Source of the DNA: Thermasporomyces composti
GTDB lineage: Bacteria > Actinomycetota > Actinomycetes > Propionibacteriales > Actinopolymorphaceae
Reading direction: 5' to 3'
Assembly: GCF_003386795.1 (NCBI RefSeq)
Contig: NZ_QTUC01000001.1
Location: 3,472,001 to 3,536,000 of the forward strand
DNA: 64,000 nt
Made by a program: the position numbers and the translations under genes. The notes beneath the pieces were generated by a model. That model had not been told where the DNA came from, searched no databases, and saw only the letters and a list, made by a program, of their open reading frames with translations. Below are positions 24,904-34,923 of the stretch, one piece after another (position 1 is the first letter of the stretch; each line of letters opens with the position of its first letter).

Positions 24904-25402
24904 GGCTGCTCCCTCGCTGTTCCCCGCCCTTCGTGGGCGCGCCCGTGTCGGTGTCTGTGCTCGATATTCCCCACTCTCCGTTGCTGAACAGTTACGGATT
25001 AGTCAAGTGCCACGAACGCGGAGACGAGTTGTCCGTGGGTCGGCGAACCCCGGCCTGGACACGCCCGCGGGACCTGACACTGTGCTGAGAGGACCGGCGG
25101 AGTCGGCCCCTGCGACGCGGTTCCCACACGACTCGGCGCCCGCGCGACTCGACGCCCACGGGACTCCTCTCCGGCGCGTGAGTCGTCTCGGTCGGGATCC
25201 CTCACGGCCAGGCGGGAGGTCGCGCGTCCGTGACGAGGGTCACGAGCGGAATCCGACGCGAGGCCGTGGGTCGACCACGTGTCGCGACGCCCTCAGGCTA
25301 GGGTCAGTCTCCCGGCCGCCGAGCTGCGGTCGGTGCGGCCCACGCTGTGCGGCCTGTCAGTTTCGTCGACTGCCGACACCCTCATCGAGCGGAAGGACGT
25401 GT
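24904..25402. other. long intergenic region upstream of the helicase
   Basis: About 500 bases without a convincing gene. A relatively A+T-rich patch around 24960-25010 may hold the promoter of the small minus-strand gene. CGTGAC-GAGG-GTCACG (25229-25244) is a perfect 6-bp inverted repeat. TAGGGT at 25299-25304 is a -10-like box for the helicase, giving a leader of about 90 bases. The helicase frame stays open through most of the region, but there is no supporting start site or conserved sequence. Confidence 0.5.
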
Positions 25403-27178
25403 GTGAGTACGCCCGCGTCGACGCGTGTGTCTGATGAGCAGGAGAGCCCGTGGGGTCCGTTGCGCGCCTGGCAGCGGGAGGCGCTCGAACGCTATCTGGC
25501 CGCGAAGCCGCGCGACTTCCTCGCGGTGGCGACGCCGGGAGCCGGGAAGACCACGTTCGCGCTCACGGTGGCGGCGCACCTGCTCGCCCGTCGAGTGGTG
25601 GAACGAGTGATCGTGGTCACCCCGACGGAGCACCTCAAGCGGCAGTGGGCGGAGGCGGCGCACCGCGGAGGGATCGCGCTCGATCCGACGTTCTCCGGCC
25701 GCAAAGGTCGGACCAGCCGGGACTTCGACGGCGTCGCGGTGACGTACGCGGGAGTGGCGGCGTCCACCCTGGCCCTGCGCGTGCGCTGCGAGCGGTTCAA
25801 GACCTTCGTCATCCTCGACGAGATCCACCACGCGGGCGACTCGCTCACCTGGGGTGAGGCCGTCCGCGAGGCGTTCGAGCCGGCGACGCGACGCTTGTGT
25901 CTGACGGGGACACCGTTCCGCAGCGATGCCAACCCCATCCCGTTCGTCACGTACGTCGAGGACGAGGAAGGGGTGCCGCGAAGCGCCGCCGACTACAGCT
26001 ACGGCTACGGCGAGGCGCTCGCCGACGGCGTGGTGCGTCCCGTGCTCTTCCTCGCCTACTCCGGCGACATGCGCTGGCGAACGAGCGCTGGCGAGGAGGT
26101 GGCGGCCCGGCTCGGCGAGCCGTTGAGCAAGGACATGATCGCCCAGGCGTGGCGGACCGCGCTCGACCCGTCCGGCGACTGGATTCCGGCGGTCTTGCGG
26201 GCGGCCGACACGCGGCTGACCGAGGTGCGTCGTGACGTGCCCGACGCGGGTGGTCTCGTGATCGCGACCGACCAGGAGTCGGCCCGCGCCTACGCCAAGA
26301 TCCTCCGACAGATCAGCGGGGAGCGCCCGACGCTCGTGTTGTCCGACGAGCCCAGCGCGAGCAAGCGCATTGCGACCTTCGCGGCGGACAAGAGCCGGTG
26401 GATGGTCGCGGTCAAGATGGTCAGTGAGGGCGTCGACGTCCCCCGGTTGGCTGTCGGCGTCTACGCGACCGCGACGCAGACCCCCTTGTTCTTCGCGCAG
26501 GCGGTGGGCCGGTTCGTCCGCGCCAGGCGGCGTGGCGAGACCGCGTCGCTGTTCCTGCCGACCATCCCGGTGCTGCTGCGGTACGCCGCCGAGATGGAAG
26601 TGGTCCGCGACCACGCCCTGCGCAAGCCGGTCAGCGCCGAGGATCCCTTCGCACCCGAGGACGCCCTCCTCGCCCGCGCCGAACGCACGGAGTCCACGCC
26701 GGACATGCCCGAGCAGCGGTTCCAGGCTCTCGAGTCGGAGGCGACGTTCGACCGGGTCGTCTTCGATGGCAACGAGTTCGGTGGTGAGCTCGGCGAGGAC
26801 GAGCGGGAGTTCCTCGGGATCCCCGGCTTGCTCGAACCCCACCAGGTGGCCGAGCTGCTTCGGCGGCGTCGTCAGGCCACCGCTCAGGAAGCTGCGCGGA
26901 AGCGTACGACCGCCACCCCGGAGACGCCGGTGGTGACGCCCGGGCGGACCGAGGAGCGGTCGGCCGACGACACCGCGACGTACCAACGGCTCGGCGTGCT
27001 GCGCCGGGAGCTCAACAGTCTCGTCGCCGCGTGGCACCACCGGACCGGACAGCCGCACGCCGCGATCCACGCGGAGTTGCGACGAGTCTGCGGTGGACCG
27101 CCGGCCATCCAGGCGTCGGCCGAGCAGCTCCAGGCGCGCATCGACACCATCCGCGCCTGGGCGACGGCCAGACGCTAG
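25403..27178 (+). CDS. superfamily 2 DEAD/DEAH-box helicase
   Basis: 591-residue nucleic-acid-dependent ATPase. LRAWQREALERYLAAKP is a Q-like N-terminal motif, AVATPGAGKTTFAL is Walker A (motif I), VILDEIHHAGD is the DEIH form of motif II and LCLTGTPFRSD motif III. MVSEGVDVPRLAVGVYA and QAVGRFVRARR are motifs V and VI. The C-terminal 150 residues are charged and family-specific. This UvrB/RecG-like, type III restriction-like layout is common in actinomycetes as a stand-alone helicase. No methylase or nuclease gene is next to it, so it is not a visible restriction or defence system. The GTG at 25403 has AAGGA six bases upstream. Confidence 0.92.
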   Translation: MSTPASTRVSDEQESPWGPLRAWQREALERYLAAKPRDFLAVATPGAGKTTFALTVAAHLLARRVVERVIVVTPTEHLKRQWAEAAHRGGIALDPTFSGRKGRTSRDFDGVAVTYAGVAASTLALRVRCERFKTFVILDEIHHAGDSLTWGEAVREAFEPATRRLCLTGTPFRSDANPIPFVTYVEDEEGVPRSAADYSYGYGEALADGVVRPVLFLAYSGDMRWRTSAGEEVAARLGEPLSKDMIAQAWRTALDPSGDWIPAVLRAADTRLTEVRRDVPDAGGLVIATDQESARAYAKILRQISGERPTLVLSDEPSASKRIATFAADKSRWMVAVKMVSEGVDVPRLAVGVYATATQTPLFFAQAVGRFVRARRRGETASLFLPTIPVLLRYAAEMEVVRDHALRKPVSAEDPFAPEDALLARAERTESTPDMPEQRFQALESEATFDRVVFDGNEFGGELGEDEREFLGIPGLLEPHQVAELLRRRRQATAQEAARKRTTATPETPVVTPGRTEERSADDTATYQRLGVLRRELNSLVAAWHHRTGQPHAAIHAELRRVCGGPPAIQASAEQLQARIDTIRAWATARR

Positions 27179-27693
27179 GGTCCGATTTCCGTGACGTCAC
27201 GGGGTGCCGTGCGGGCACCACGCCCCTCCTGGGCCGCCTTCGCCAGCAACGGCAACATCCTGCGTGGCACCTGGGTGGCGAGGGCGATGACGGTCGACGT
27301 CCGCACGATGCCGTCGTGCGCGAGCACGGTGTCGATCACGCGCTGCAAGTCCGCGTTGGACCGGGCCACCAGCCGCACCAGCATGTCAGCCGACCCCGTG
27401 ATCGTGTGCGCCTCGATCACCTCAGGGATGTCGGCGAGGTGGCGGGCCACCACGTCGTGACCGACGCCTTGTCGCAGCTCCAGGGTGGCGAACGCGGTCA
27501 CGTCGTAGCCGAGTGCGGCGGGGTCCAGCTCCGGGCCCCAGCCGGCGATGACCCCGGTGCGGGTCATCCGGTCCAGGCGAGCCTGCACGGTGCCTCGGGC
27601 GACGCCGAGCCGCCTCGACGCCTCCAGGACGCCGATCCTGGGCTCGTCGTGGAACAGCTGGACGATGCGGGTGTCGAGTGCGTCGACGGGCAC
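27175..27693 (-). CDS. Lrp/AsnC-family regulator
   Basis: 172 residues: an N-terminal winged helix (LDTRIVQLFHDEPRIGVLEASRRLGVARGTVQAR) and a C-terminal RAM ligand-binding domain (AHTITGSADMLVRLVARS). Lrp proteins form octamers or larger and respond to amino acids. It is divergent from hppD, so aromatic amino acids such as Tyr or Phe are probable effectors and hppD the likely target; this is inferred from position. The GTG at 27693 has GGGAGG five bases upstream. The 190-base gap contains the weak dyad GTTGAACAAC. Confidence 0.9.
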   Translation of the reverse strand: MPVDALDTRIVQLFHDEPRIGVLEASRRLGVARGTVQARLDRMTRTGVIAGWGPELDPAALGYDVTAFATLELRQGVGHDVVARHLADIPEVIEAHTITGSADMLVRLVARSNADLQRVIDTVLAHDGIVRTSTVIALATQVPRRMLPLLAKAAQEGRGARTAPRDVTEIGP

Positions 27694-27800
27694 GACGACC
27701 TCCCTCGCCGGGTAGAGAGAAGGGGAACAGATTGAGCATTGTGTCGGGCCACACACGCGCCAACCTGATCAATTTGTACGGCACCGACGCCAGCTGTTGA

Positions 27801-28994
<1,194 letters not shown>

Positions 28995-29182
28995 CGCCGT
29001 GACGTGTCGAGTGAACCTGCACTCGGGTGCGCAACCGTGCGGGCTGCCGAGAGGGTCGCGTGCGCGGCGCGTCGCGCTGAGGCGCTCGGTCGTCGCGTCC
29101 GGGGCGAACGACCCTGCCGCCCATGGGCCCTCGGTGGTTACGGTCGAACAAGAGCGCGCGACACAAGTCCGAGGAGCAGGTC

Positions 29183-29425
29183 ATGCACGGATATGGCTGG
29201 GGCCTGGCGTTTGGCTGGTTCCTGGTGCCGCTGTTCTGGATCGCTCTCATCGCGTTGATCGCCTGGCTCGTGGTCAAGTTCGTCGGACCCGGGGGCTTGA
29301 AGGACGCCAAGCGCGGTGACCGTGGGGAGAGCGCGGAGGAGATCCTGAACCGGCGGTACGCCAGTGGCGAGATCGACACCGCGACGTACGAGGAGATGAA
29401 GGAGCGCCTGGTCGGCCGACGCTAG
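29183..29425 (+). CDS. small SHOCT-domain membrane protein
   Basis: 80 residues: one membrane helix (GWFLVPLFWIALIALIAWLVV) followed by a SHOCT domain (SAEEILNRRYASGEIDTATYEEMKERL). SHOCT modules are short oligomerisation-type domains at the ends of many bacterial membrane proteins. The ATG at 29183 follows GAGGAGCAGGTC. No specific function is known. Confidence 0.85.
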   Translation: MHGYGWGLAFGWFLVPLFWIALIALIAWLVVKFVGPGGLKDAKRGDRGESAEEILNRRYASGEIDTATYEEMKERLVGRR

Positions 29426-29510
29426 CGGGATGACCTTGGCACGGAGCCGAACGTCCCAGCGTCGTGTCCTGGCAAGGCTATGCCCTCGTGATCGCGCGCG
29501 GCTTCCCTCG

Positions 29511-29516
29511 TACGGT
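29511..29516 (+). promoter_or_regulatory. -10 box (TACGGT) of a leaderless transcript
   Basis: TACGGT ends six bases before the ATG of the GlcD-type oxidase. Confidence 0.45.
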
Positions 29517-29522
29517 GGACGC

Positions 29523-30908
29523 ATGGTCGACGCCTTGGCCGACGCGCTGCGCGCGCAGATCCCAGCACCGCTCGTCGTGACTGACCCCGATCGCCTCGCC
29601 TCCTACCGCCACGACATGGCGACGTTCTGCCCGTCGGGGATGCCGGCCGTCGCCGTCCTGGCGCGCGAGACCGCCCACGTTCAGCACGTCCTCAAGGTCG
29701 CCTCCGACCTCGGCGTCCCCGTGGTCCCCCAAGGAGGACGAACCGGTTTGTCCGGCGGCGCGAACGCTGTCGACGGGTGCATCGTGTTGTCGCTCGCCGG
29801 CATGGACCGCATCCTCGAGATCGACCCGGCGAACCGGGTCGCGGTGGTCGAGCCGGGTGTGCTGAACGCGGTGCTGTCGAAAGCCGCGGCAGAGCAGGGG
29901 CTCTTCTACCCACCGGATCCCTCGAGCTGGGAGATCTCCACGGTCGGCGGCAACATCGCCACGAACGCGGGTGGACTGTGCTGCGTGAAGTACGGCGTCA
30001 CAGCGGACTTCGTGCGCGCGCTCGAGGTCGTCCTGGCCAACGGGGAGATCCTGCACACCGGGCGGCGCACCGCCAAAGGTGTGGCCGGTTACGACCTCAC
30101 GCGGCTCTTCGTCGGTTCCGAGGGCACCCTCGGGGTCATCACGCGAGCCACTCTCGCCCTGCGTCCAGCAGCGGAGGAGCCTCGAACGGTCGCGGCGCTC
30201 TTTCCTTCGGTCGCCGCCGCGGGAGAGGCGGTGGCCCGCGTCGTGGCGAGCGGCCTGGTGCCGAGCCTCTTGGAGTTCATGGACCAGGCGTCGCTGCGGG
30301 CGGCGAACGAGTACCGCCGCATGGGGTTGCCGGACCACGCGGCGGCGATGCTCATCGCGCAATCCGACGCCGGTCCGGAACGGGCGGCAGCGGAGATCGC
30401 GACGATCGCTCGGCACTTCGCCGACGCTGGCGGGTTCGACGTGATCGAGGCCGAGGACGCCCAGGAGGGCGAGCTGTTGCTCAACGCGCGTCGCGAGGCG
30501 CACTACGCGATCGATCGGCTGGGTAGCCGCCTCATCGACGACGTGTGCGTTCCCGTCAGCAGGCTCGCGGACTTCGTCCAGCGCGTGGAGAAGGTCGCGG
30601 CGGACCTGGGTTTGACCATCCCCGTGGTCGGCCACGCGGGCGACGGGAACCTGCATCCCAACGTGGTCTTCGACGCCACCGACGAAGACCAGGTGCGTCG
30701 GGCGCGCCAGGCGTTCGACGAGATCATGCGCATCGGGCTCGCGCTCGGTGGCACGATCACGGGCGAGCACGGCGTGGGACTGCTCAAGCGCGACTGGCTG
30801 GAGCGCGAGCTCGGCCACGTGGGCCTGCGCATCCATCGCGAGCTCAAGCGGGTCTTCGACCCGGCGGGGATCTTGAATCCCGGCAAGGTCATGTCGCTGG
30901 AGGCGTGA
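29523..30908 (+). CDS. FAD-linked oxidase, GlcD/D-lactate dehydrogenase type
   Basis: 461-residue flavoprotein oxidising a 2-hydroxy acid such as glycolate, D-lactate or D-2-hydroxyglutarate. The PCMH-type FAD domain shows VPVVPQGGRTGLSGGANAVDG, TVGGNIATNAGGLCCVKYGV and RLFVGSEGTLGVITRATL. The C-terminal domain has VGHAGDGNLHPNVVFD (metal/substrate His) and GTITGEHGVGLLK. The usual partner Fe-S protein GlcF is absent, so it may work alone like the single-subunit dehydrogenases. The mRNA is probably leaderless (TACGGT six bases before ATG). A strong hairpin follows. Confidence 0.92.
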   Translation: MVDALADALRAQIPAPLVVTDPDRLASYRHDMATFCPSGMPAVAVLARETAHVQHVLKVASDLGVPVVPQGGRTGLSGGANAVDGCIVLSLAGMDRILEIDPANRVAVVEPGVLNAVLSKAAAEQGLFYPPDPSSWEISTVGGNIATNAGGLCCVKYGVTADFVRALEVVLANGEILHTGRRTAKGVAGYDLTRLFVGSEGTLGVITRATLALRPAAEEPRTVAALFPSVAAAGEAVARVVASGLVPSLLEFMDQASLRAANEYRRMGLPDHAAAMLIAQSDAGPERAAAEIATIARHFADAGGFDVIEAEDAQEGELLLNARREAHYAIDRLGSRLIDDVCVPVSRLADFVQRVEKVAADLGLTIPVVGHAGDGNLHPNVVFDATDEDQVRRARQAFDEIMRIGLALGGTITGEHGVGLLKRDWLERELGHVGLRIHRELKRVFDPAGILNPGKVMSLEA

Positions 30909-30922
30909 GCGAACAACACCGT

Positions 30923-30956
30923 GCCCGCGCGGGGCGCCGCGGCCTCCCGCGCGGGC
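30923..30956 (+). terminator. terminator-like hairpin after the oxidase
   Basis: GCCCGCGCGGG and CCCGCGCGGGC form a perfect 11-bp stem with a 12-base loop, 15 bases after the stop codon. No T-run follows, as is common in actinomycetes. Confidence 0.65.
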
Positions 30957-31043
30957 TTCCGCACGGCGTCATCGCATGTTCCAGGGACTGGTACGGCGAG
31001 TCTGGCCGTCGGGATCGACGTCATCAAGCCCGAAGCTCGGCGA

Positions 31044-31087
31044 GTTCCGGACGTTCCAGCGTCTGGTTCCGGACGTTCTAGCGTCTG
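31044..31087. repeat. 22-bp tandem repeat, two copies (possible operator)
   Basis: GTTCCGGACGTTCCAGCGTCTG (31044-31065) is followed at once by a copy with one change (T for C, 31066-31087). Each unit contains the dyad GACG-N6-CGTC, so the two dyads sit on the same face of the helix, two turns apart. It lies 100 bases upstream of the second importer operon and resembles a cooperative repressor site. Confidence 0.6.
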
Positions 31088-31189
31088 GTACGAGTTTCAC
31101 CTCCGGCGCTAACCTGCGGAGCATTCATCCACCCGAGACGGCGTACGTGAGCGGCACTGGTCGTCGTGTGCGCGAGAAGGGGGCGCAGG

Positions 31190-32974
31190 ATGGCAGGGAT
31201 GGGCAGTGCGCGTCGGACGCGACGGCAGGTGTTGATCCTCGCCGGCACCGCGGGTCTGTGGGGCGGCATCCTCGCCGGCTGTGGTCAAGGTGGTGGCGGT
31301 GGAGGCGCCGGAGGCGGCCGGCAAGGTCGATCCGGCCGGGAAGGGGAGACCCTGTTCATCGCCGGCTTCCAGTGGGGTCCACCACGGCACTTCAACCCCC
31401 TGGGACAAAGCACCGCCTGGCCGTGTAACCAGAACGCCATGCAGCTGGTCTACGAGACCCTGCTTCGCTTCAACCTTCTCGACGGCAGCCTGCAGCCGGG
31501 TCTCGGTAAGGAGCTGCAGACGCCCGACGAGAACACCTTCGTCATCCCGCTGCAGGACGGCACCGCCTGGCAGGACGGCGAGCCGCTCACCGCCCACGAC
31601 GTCGTGTTCACCTTCGAGCTCGCCAAGCGTCACACCGAGCTGTCGTACGCGTCCTTCTGGGACTATGTCGAGAAGGTCGAGGCGACGGACGACCGAACGG
31701 TGACCGTCACCTTGGGACGTGAGCCCTACAACCCCGCCCTCGTCAAGAACAGCTTGGCGACGACGTTCATCCTGCCCCGACACATCTGGGAGCCGCGGGA
31801 AGCCGAAGGCAAGCCCATGGGCGAGCACGAGAACCTCGATCCCGTGGGGTCGGGACCCTACCAGGTGGAGTCCTACAACCAGCAGCAGATCAGCCTCAAG
31901 CGCTTCGACGACTACTGGGGCCAGCAGGTCATGGGTGGCCTGCCCAAGCCCACCTACATCGTCCATCCCATCTTCAAAGGCAACCAGGACGGCGACCTGC
32001 GCTTCGAGCGCGGTGGTGTCGACGTCATGCAGCAGTTCACGCCGCAGATCTGGAAGATGTGGGAGGACAAGAAGCTTCCCGTCTCGACGTGGTACAAGGA
32101 GCCGCCGTACCACGTCCCAGGCGGCATGCCGATGCTGGTCATCAACACGTTGCGAAAGGGCCTCGACAACCCGCTGGTGCGGCGCGCGCTGGCCTTCTCC
32201 ATCAACTACGCCGACATCGCCGACAAGGCCATGTCGCGCTACTCCGAGCCGGCCAACTCGAGCCTGATCCTCCCGGTCGGCGCGGAGGAGAAGTACTTCA
32301 ACAAGGAGAACGTCGAGGCCAACGGCTGGCGCTACGACCCGGACGAGGCGGTCCGCATCCTTGAGGAGGAGGTCGGCGCGACGAAAGAGAGCGATGGCGT
32401 CTACGTCTTGCCGGACGGCACGCGGCTCGGCCCCTACACCGCGCAGACCCCGACCGGCTGGACGGACTGGCAAGCGGCGCTGCGCATCGTGGCGGCGAAC
32501 GCGAAGGCGGTGGGCTTCGACATCAGGACGGAGTTCCCGCAGGCGCCCAACGTCACCAGCTCCGTCCAGGCCGGTGACTTCGACCTCGCGTGCTGGAGCG
32601 TCGCCGCGACGAGCGCCGCGACGCCGTGGCAGCGGTTCCGCGACGTGCTGGACCATCGAGGCGTGGCCGAGCCGGGGAAGCCGGCGTTCTGGAACTACGG
32701 CCGATTCGAGGACCCGAACGTCGCGGCGTTGCTGGACAAGGCCGCCGGGGCGGACGAGTCAGAGCTTCCCGCGCTCTACACCGAGCTCGACACGATCTTC
32801 ATGAAGAACGCCCCGATGATCCCGCTCATGTACCGGCCGCTGGAGTTCTTCGAGTTCCACGAGAGCAACTGGACGAACTTCCCCAGCGACGACAACCCCT
32901 ACGCGCCACCGATGTTCCAAGGCGCCGGGGTCACCTGGCTCTACCAGATCAGGCGGATCTCGGAGTCGGACTAG
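31190..32974 (+). CDS. ABC transporter substrate-binding lipoprotein, family 5 (second system)
   Basis: 594-residue receptor. The N-terminus SARRTRRQVLILAGTAGL combines a twin-arginine-like motif with a hydrophobic stretch and lipobox LAGC (Cys31), suggesting Tat export and lipid anchoring; a glycine-rich linker follows. DGEPLTAHDVVFTFELAK and DPVGSGPYQVESY are family 5 segments. It is only distantly similar to the first receptor in the window (6633-8351). The ATG at 31190 follows AAGGGGGCGCAGG. It heads a five-gene operon with no hydrolase or regulator, so the substrate cannot be told; oligosaccharide or peptide. Confidence 0.92.
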   Translation: MAGMGSARRTRRQVLILAGTAGLWGGILAGCGQGGGGGGAGGGRQGRSGREGETLFIAGFQWGPPRHFNPLGQSTAWPCNQNAMQLVYETLLRFNLLDGSLQPGLGKELQTPDENTFVIPLQDGTAWQDGEPLTAHDVVFTFELAKRHTELSYASFWDYVEKVEATDDRTVTVTLGREPYNPALVKNSLATTFILPRHIWEPREAEGKPMGEHENLDPVGSGPYQVESYNQQQISLKRFDDYWGQQVMGGLPKPTYIVHPIFKGNQDGDLRFERGGVDVMQQFTPQIWKMWEDKKLPVSTWYKEPPYHVPGGMPMLVINTLRKGLDNPLVRRALAFSINYADIADKAMSRYSEPANSSLILPVGAEEKYFNKENVEANGWRYDPDEAVRILEEEVGATKESDGVYVLPDGTRLGPYTAQTPTGWTDWQAALRIVAANAKAVGFDIRTEFPQAPNVTSSVQAGDFDLACWSVAATSAATPWQRFRDVLDHRGVAEPGKPAFWNYGRFEDPNVAALLDKAAGADESELPALYTELDTIFMKNAPMIPLMYRPLEFFEFHESNWTNFPSDDNPYAPPMFQGAGVTWLYQIRRISESD

Positions 32975-33007
32975 CCGAGTGGTCGGTGACGTCCGAGTGG
33001 GGGTGCG

Positions 33008-34015
33008 ATGCGGCTACGCGGTTACCTCATCGGCAAGACGCTGTGGTACCTCGGCGCCATGGTCGTGGCGGTGGGGTTGAACTTCCTGCTGCCTCGGTTG
33101 GTGCCAGGCAACCCCGTGGACGCCATCGTCGCGCAGCTCGGCCGCTCCGGCACGCAGGCGGAGACGCTGGAGCGGATCCACCGGCACTACGTCGAGCAGT
33201 TCGGCCTCGACCAGCCGCTGTGGTCGCAGTTCCTCACCTACCTGGGGAACCTCGCGCACTTCGATCTCGGCACGTCGTTCGCGTCGTACCCGGCCAAGGT
33301 CGAGAGCCTCATCCTCGAGGCGTTGCCGTGGACCATCGGTCTCCAACTGCCGGCGATCCTCATCGGGTGGCTGGTCGGCAACGCCCTCGGCGCGCTGGCG
33401 GCGTTCAAGGGTGGGCTGTTCGACCGCGGAGCCTTCCTCAGCTCGCTGTTCTTGTCGAGCATGCCGTACTACTGCCTGGCGATCATCCTGCTCTACCTCT
33501 TCGCCGTGGCACTGCCGATCCTGCCACCGGGTGGTGGATACGAGTACGGCACGACGCCGGAGCTGTCCATCCCCTTCATCGTCGACGTGCTCCGCCACTA
33601 CTGGCTGCCGTTCTTCTCACTGGTGCTGATCTTCGTCGGCGGCCAGGCGGTGGGCATGCGGTCGATGGCGATCTACGAGCTCAACTCCGACTACGTCAAC
33701 TACGGTCGCTCGCTCGGTCTGCCGGACAACCGCATCGTGCGCTACATCTTCCGCAACGCGATGCTGCCGCAGCTCACCGGTCTGGCGCTGTCGATCGGTA
33801 CCTTGGTCGGCGGCGCGCTCGTGACCGAGATCGTCTTCTCGTACCCGGGCATCGGCTACCTGCTGTTCAGCGCCATCAGCCAGAACGACTACCCGGTGAT
33901 CCAGGCCATCACGTTGATCATCGTCATCACCGTGCTCGTCTCGAACTTCCTCGTCGAGGTGGCGTACGGGTTCGTCGATCCGCGGATTCGTGCCGCGCAG
34001 GCGGGTGAGCGCTGA
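33008..34015 (+). CDS. ABC transporter permease, DppB/OppB type (second system)
   Basis: 335-residue membrane subunit: MRLRGYLIGKTLWYLGAMVV begins the first helix, and LGTSFASYPAKVESLILEALPWTI precedes the core. DYVNYGRSLGLPDNRIVRYI is the ATPase-coupling loop, and PGIGYLLFSAISQNDYPVIQ the conserved end. The stop TGA overlaps the next ATG by one base. The ribosome binding site is GTGGGGG just upstream. Confidence 0.93.
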   Translation: MRLRGYLIGKTLWYLGAMVVAVGLNFLLPRLVPGNPVDAIVAQLGRSGTQAETLERIHRHYVEQFGLDQPLWSQFLTYLGNLAHFDLGTSFASYPAKVESLILEALPWTIGLQLPAILIGWLVGNALGALAAFKGGLFDRGAFLSSLFLSSMPYYCLAIILLYLFAVALPILPPGGGYEYGTTPELSIPFIVDVLRHYWLPFFSLVLIFVGGQAVGMRSMAIYELNSDYVNYGRSLGLPDNRIVRYIFRNAMLPQLTGLALSIGTLVGGALVTEIVFSYPGIGYLLFSAISQNDYPVIQAITLIIVITVLVSNFLVEVAYGFVDPRIRAAQAGER

Positions 34016-34923
34016 TGCGGATGGTTCGGTTCACCCCCCGGTTCTGGATCTCGTTGGCGGTCTTCAGCGTGGTCGTGGCGTTCGGCGTGTTCGGCCCGAT
34101 GGTCGCCGGCGACAAGCTCGGCGAAGGCGTGGGTGGTCTTTACGACCCTCCGTCGGCGCAAGCGTGGCTCGGGACCGACGACCTCGGCCATGACATCTTC
34201 ACCAACCTGATGTTCGGCACCCGGACGTCGTTGGTCATCGGCTTCGTCGCGGGCGCGTTCGCGACCGTGATCGGCGTCGTCGTCGGCCTGCTCGCCGGAT
34301 ACCACGGCGGGCGGGTCGAGGAGGCGCTCATGGGGGTGACGAACGTGGCCCTGGCGATTCCCGCGATCGTCGTCCTCATCCTGCTGTCGGTCGCGCTCGA
34401 CTTCCGCTCCATCGTCACGATGGCGCTGGTGATCGCGATCACGAGCTGGCCCTGGACGGCGCGAGCGGTGCGGGCGCAGACGAGCAGCGTGCGGACCCGG
34501 GAGCACCTCGACGTGGCCCGGCTGTCCGGTGCCGGGACGTGGAACATCCTGCTGTGGGATGTGCTTCCCTACCTGATGTCGTACATCTGCATGGCGTTCG
34601 TCCTGCAGATCTCCAGCGCCATCCTGGCGGAGGCCGGTCTGTCACTGCTGGGTCTCGGGCCCAGCGACAGCGTCTCACTGGGGATCATGCTCAACTGGGC
34701 GCTCGTGGGTGAGTCGTTGCGGACCGGCGCGTGGTGGGCTTTCGCGCCGCCGACCGTGCTGCTCACGCTCATCGCGTTCACCCTGCTGATGCTGCAGTCG
34801 AGCCTGGACCAGGTGTTCAACCCGCGGTTGCGTGGCGGCCGTCGCCGGCCGGGCCTGGCGAGCCTCAGGCCGCAGACCGGCGTCGGCCTCGACGTGCGGG
34901 GCGAGGAAGGTGGCGAGCGGTGA
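34015..34923 (+). CDS. ABC transporter permease, DppC/OppC type (second system)
   Basis: 302-residue second membrane subunit with WLGTDDLGHDIFTNLMFGTRTS, the periplasmic-side motif of DppC proteins. The coupling loop REHLDVARLSGAGTWNILL is followed by ILAEAGLSLLGLGPSDSVSLG. It is shorter at the N-terminus than the paralogue at 9437-10369. Coupled to both neighbours by overlapping start and stop codons. Confidence 0.93.
   Translation: MRMVRFTPRFWISLAVFSVVVAFGVFGPMVAGDKLGEGVGGLYDPPSAQAWLGTDDLGHDIFTNLMFGTRTSLVIGFVAGAFATVIGVVVGLLAGYHGGRVEEALMGVTNVALAIPAIVVLILLSVALDFRSIVTMALVIAITSWPWTARAVRAQTSSVRTREHLDVARLSGAGTWNILLWDVLPYLMSYICMAFVLQISSAILAEAGLSLLGLGPSDSVSLGIMLNWALVGESLRTGAWWAFAPPTVLLTLIAFTLLMLQSSLDQVFNPRLRGGRRRPGLASLRPQTGVGLDVRGEEGGER

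Noticed and set aside
24614-25402. N-terminal extension of the helicase
   Set aside because: The frame is open, but it overlaps a divergent gene, has Arg/Ser-rich filler sequence and lacks a start site; GTG 25403 has a proper ribosome binding site.
25403-27178. Anti-phage or restriction system based on the SF2 helicase
   Set aside because: No nuclease, methylase or other defence gene is adjacent; the neighbours are housekeeping or metabolic.
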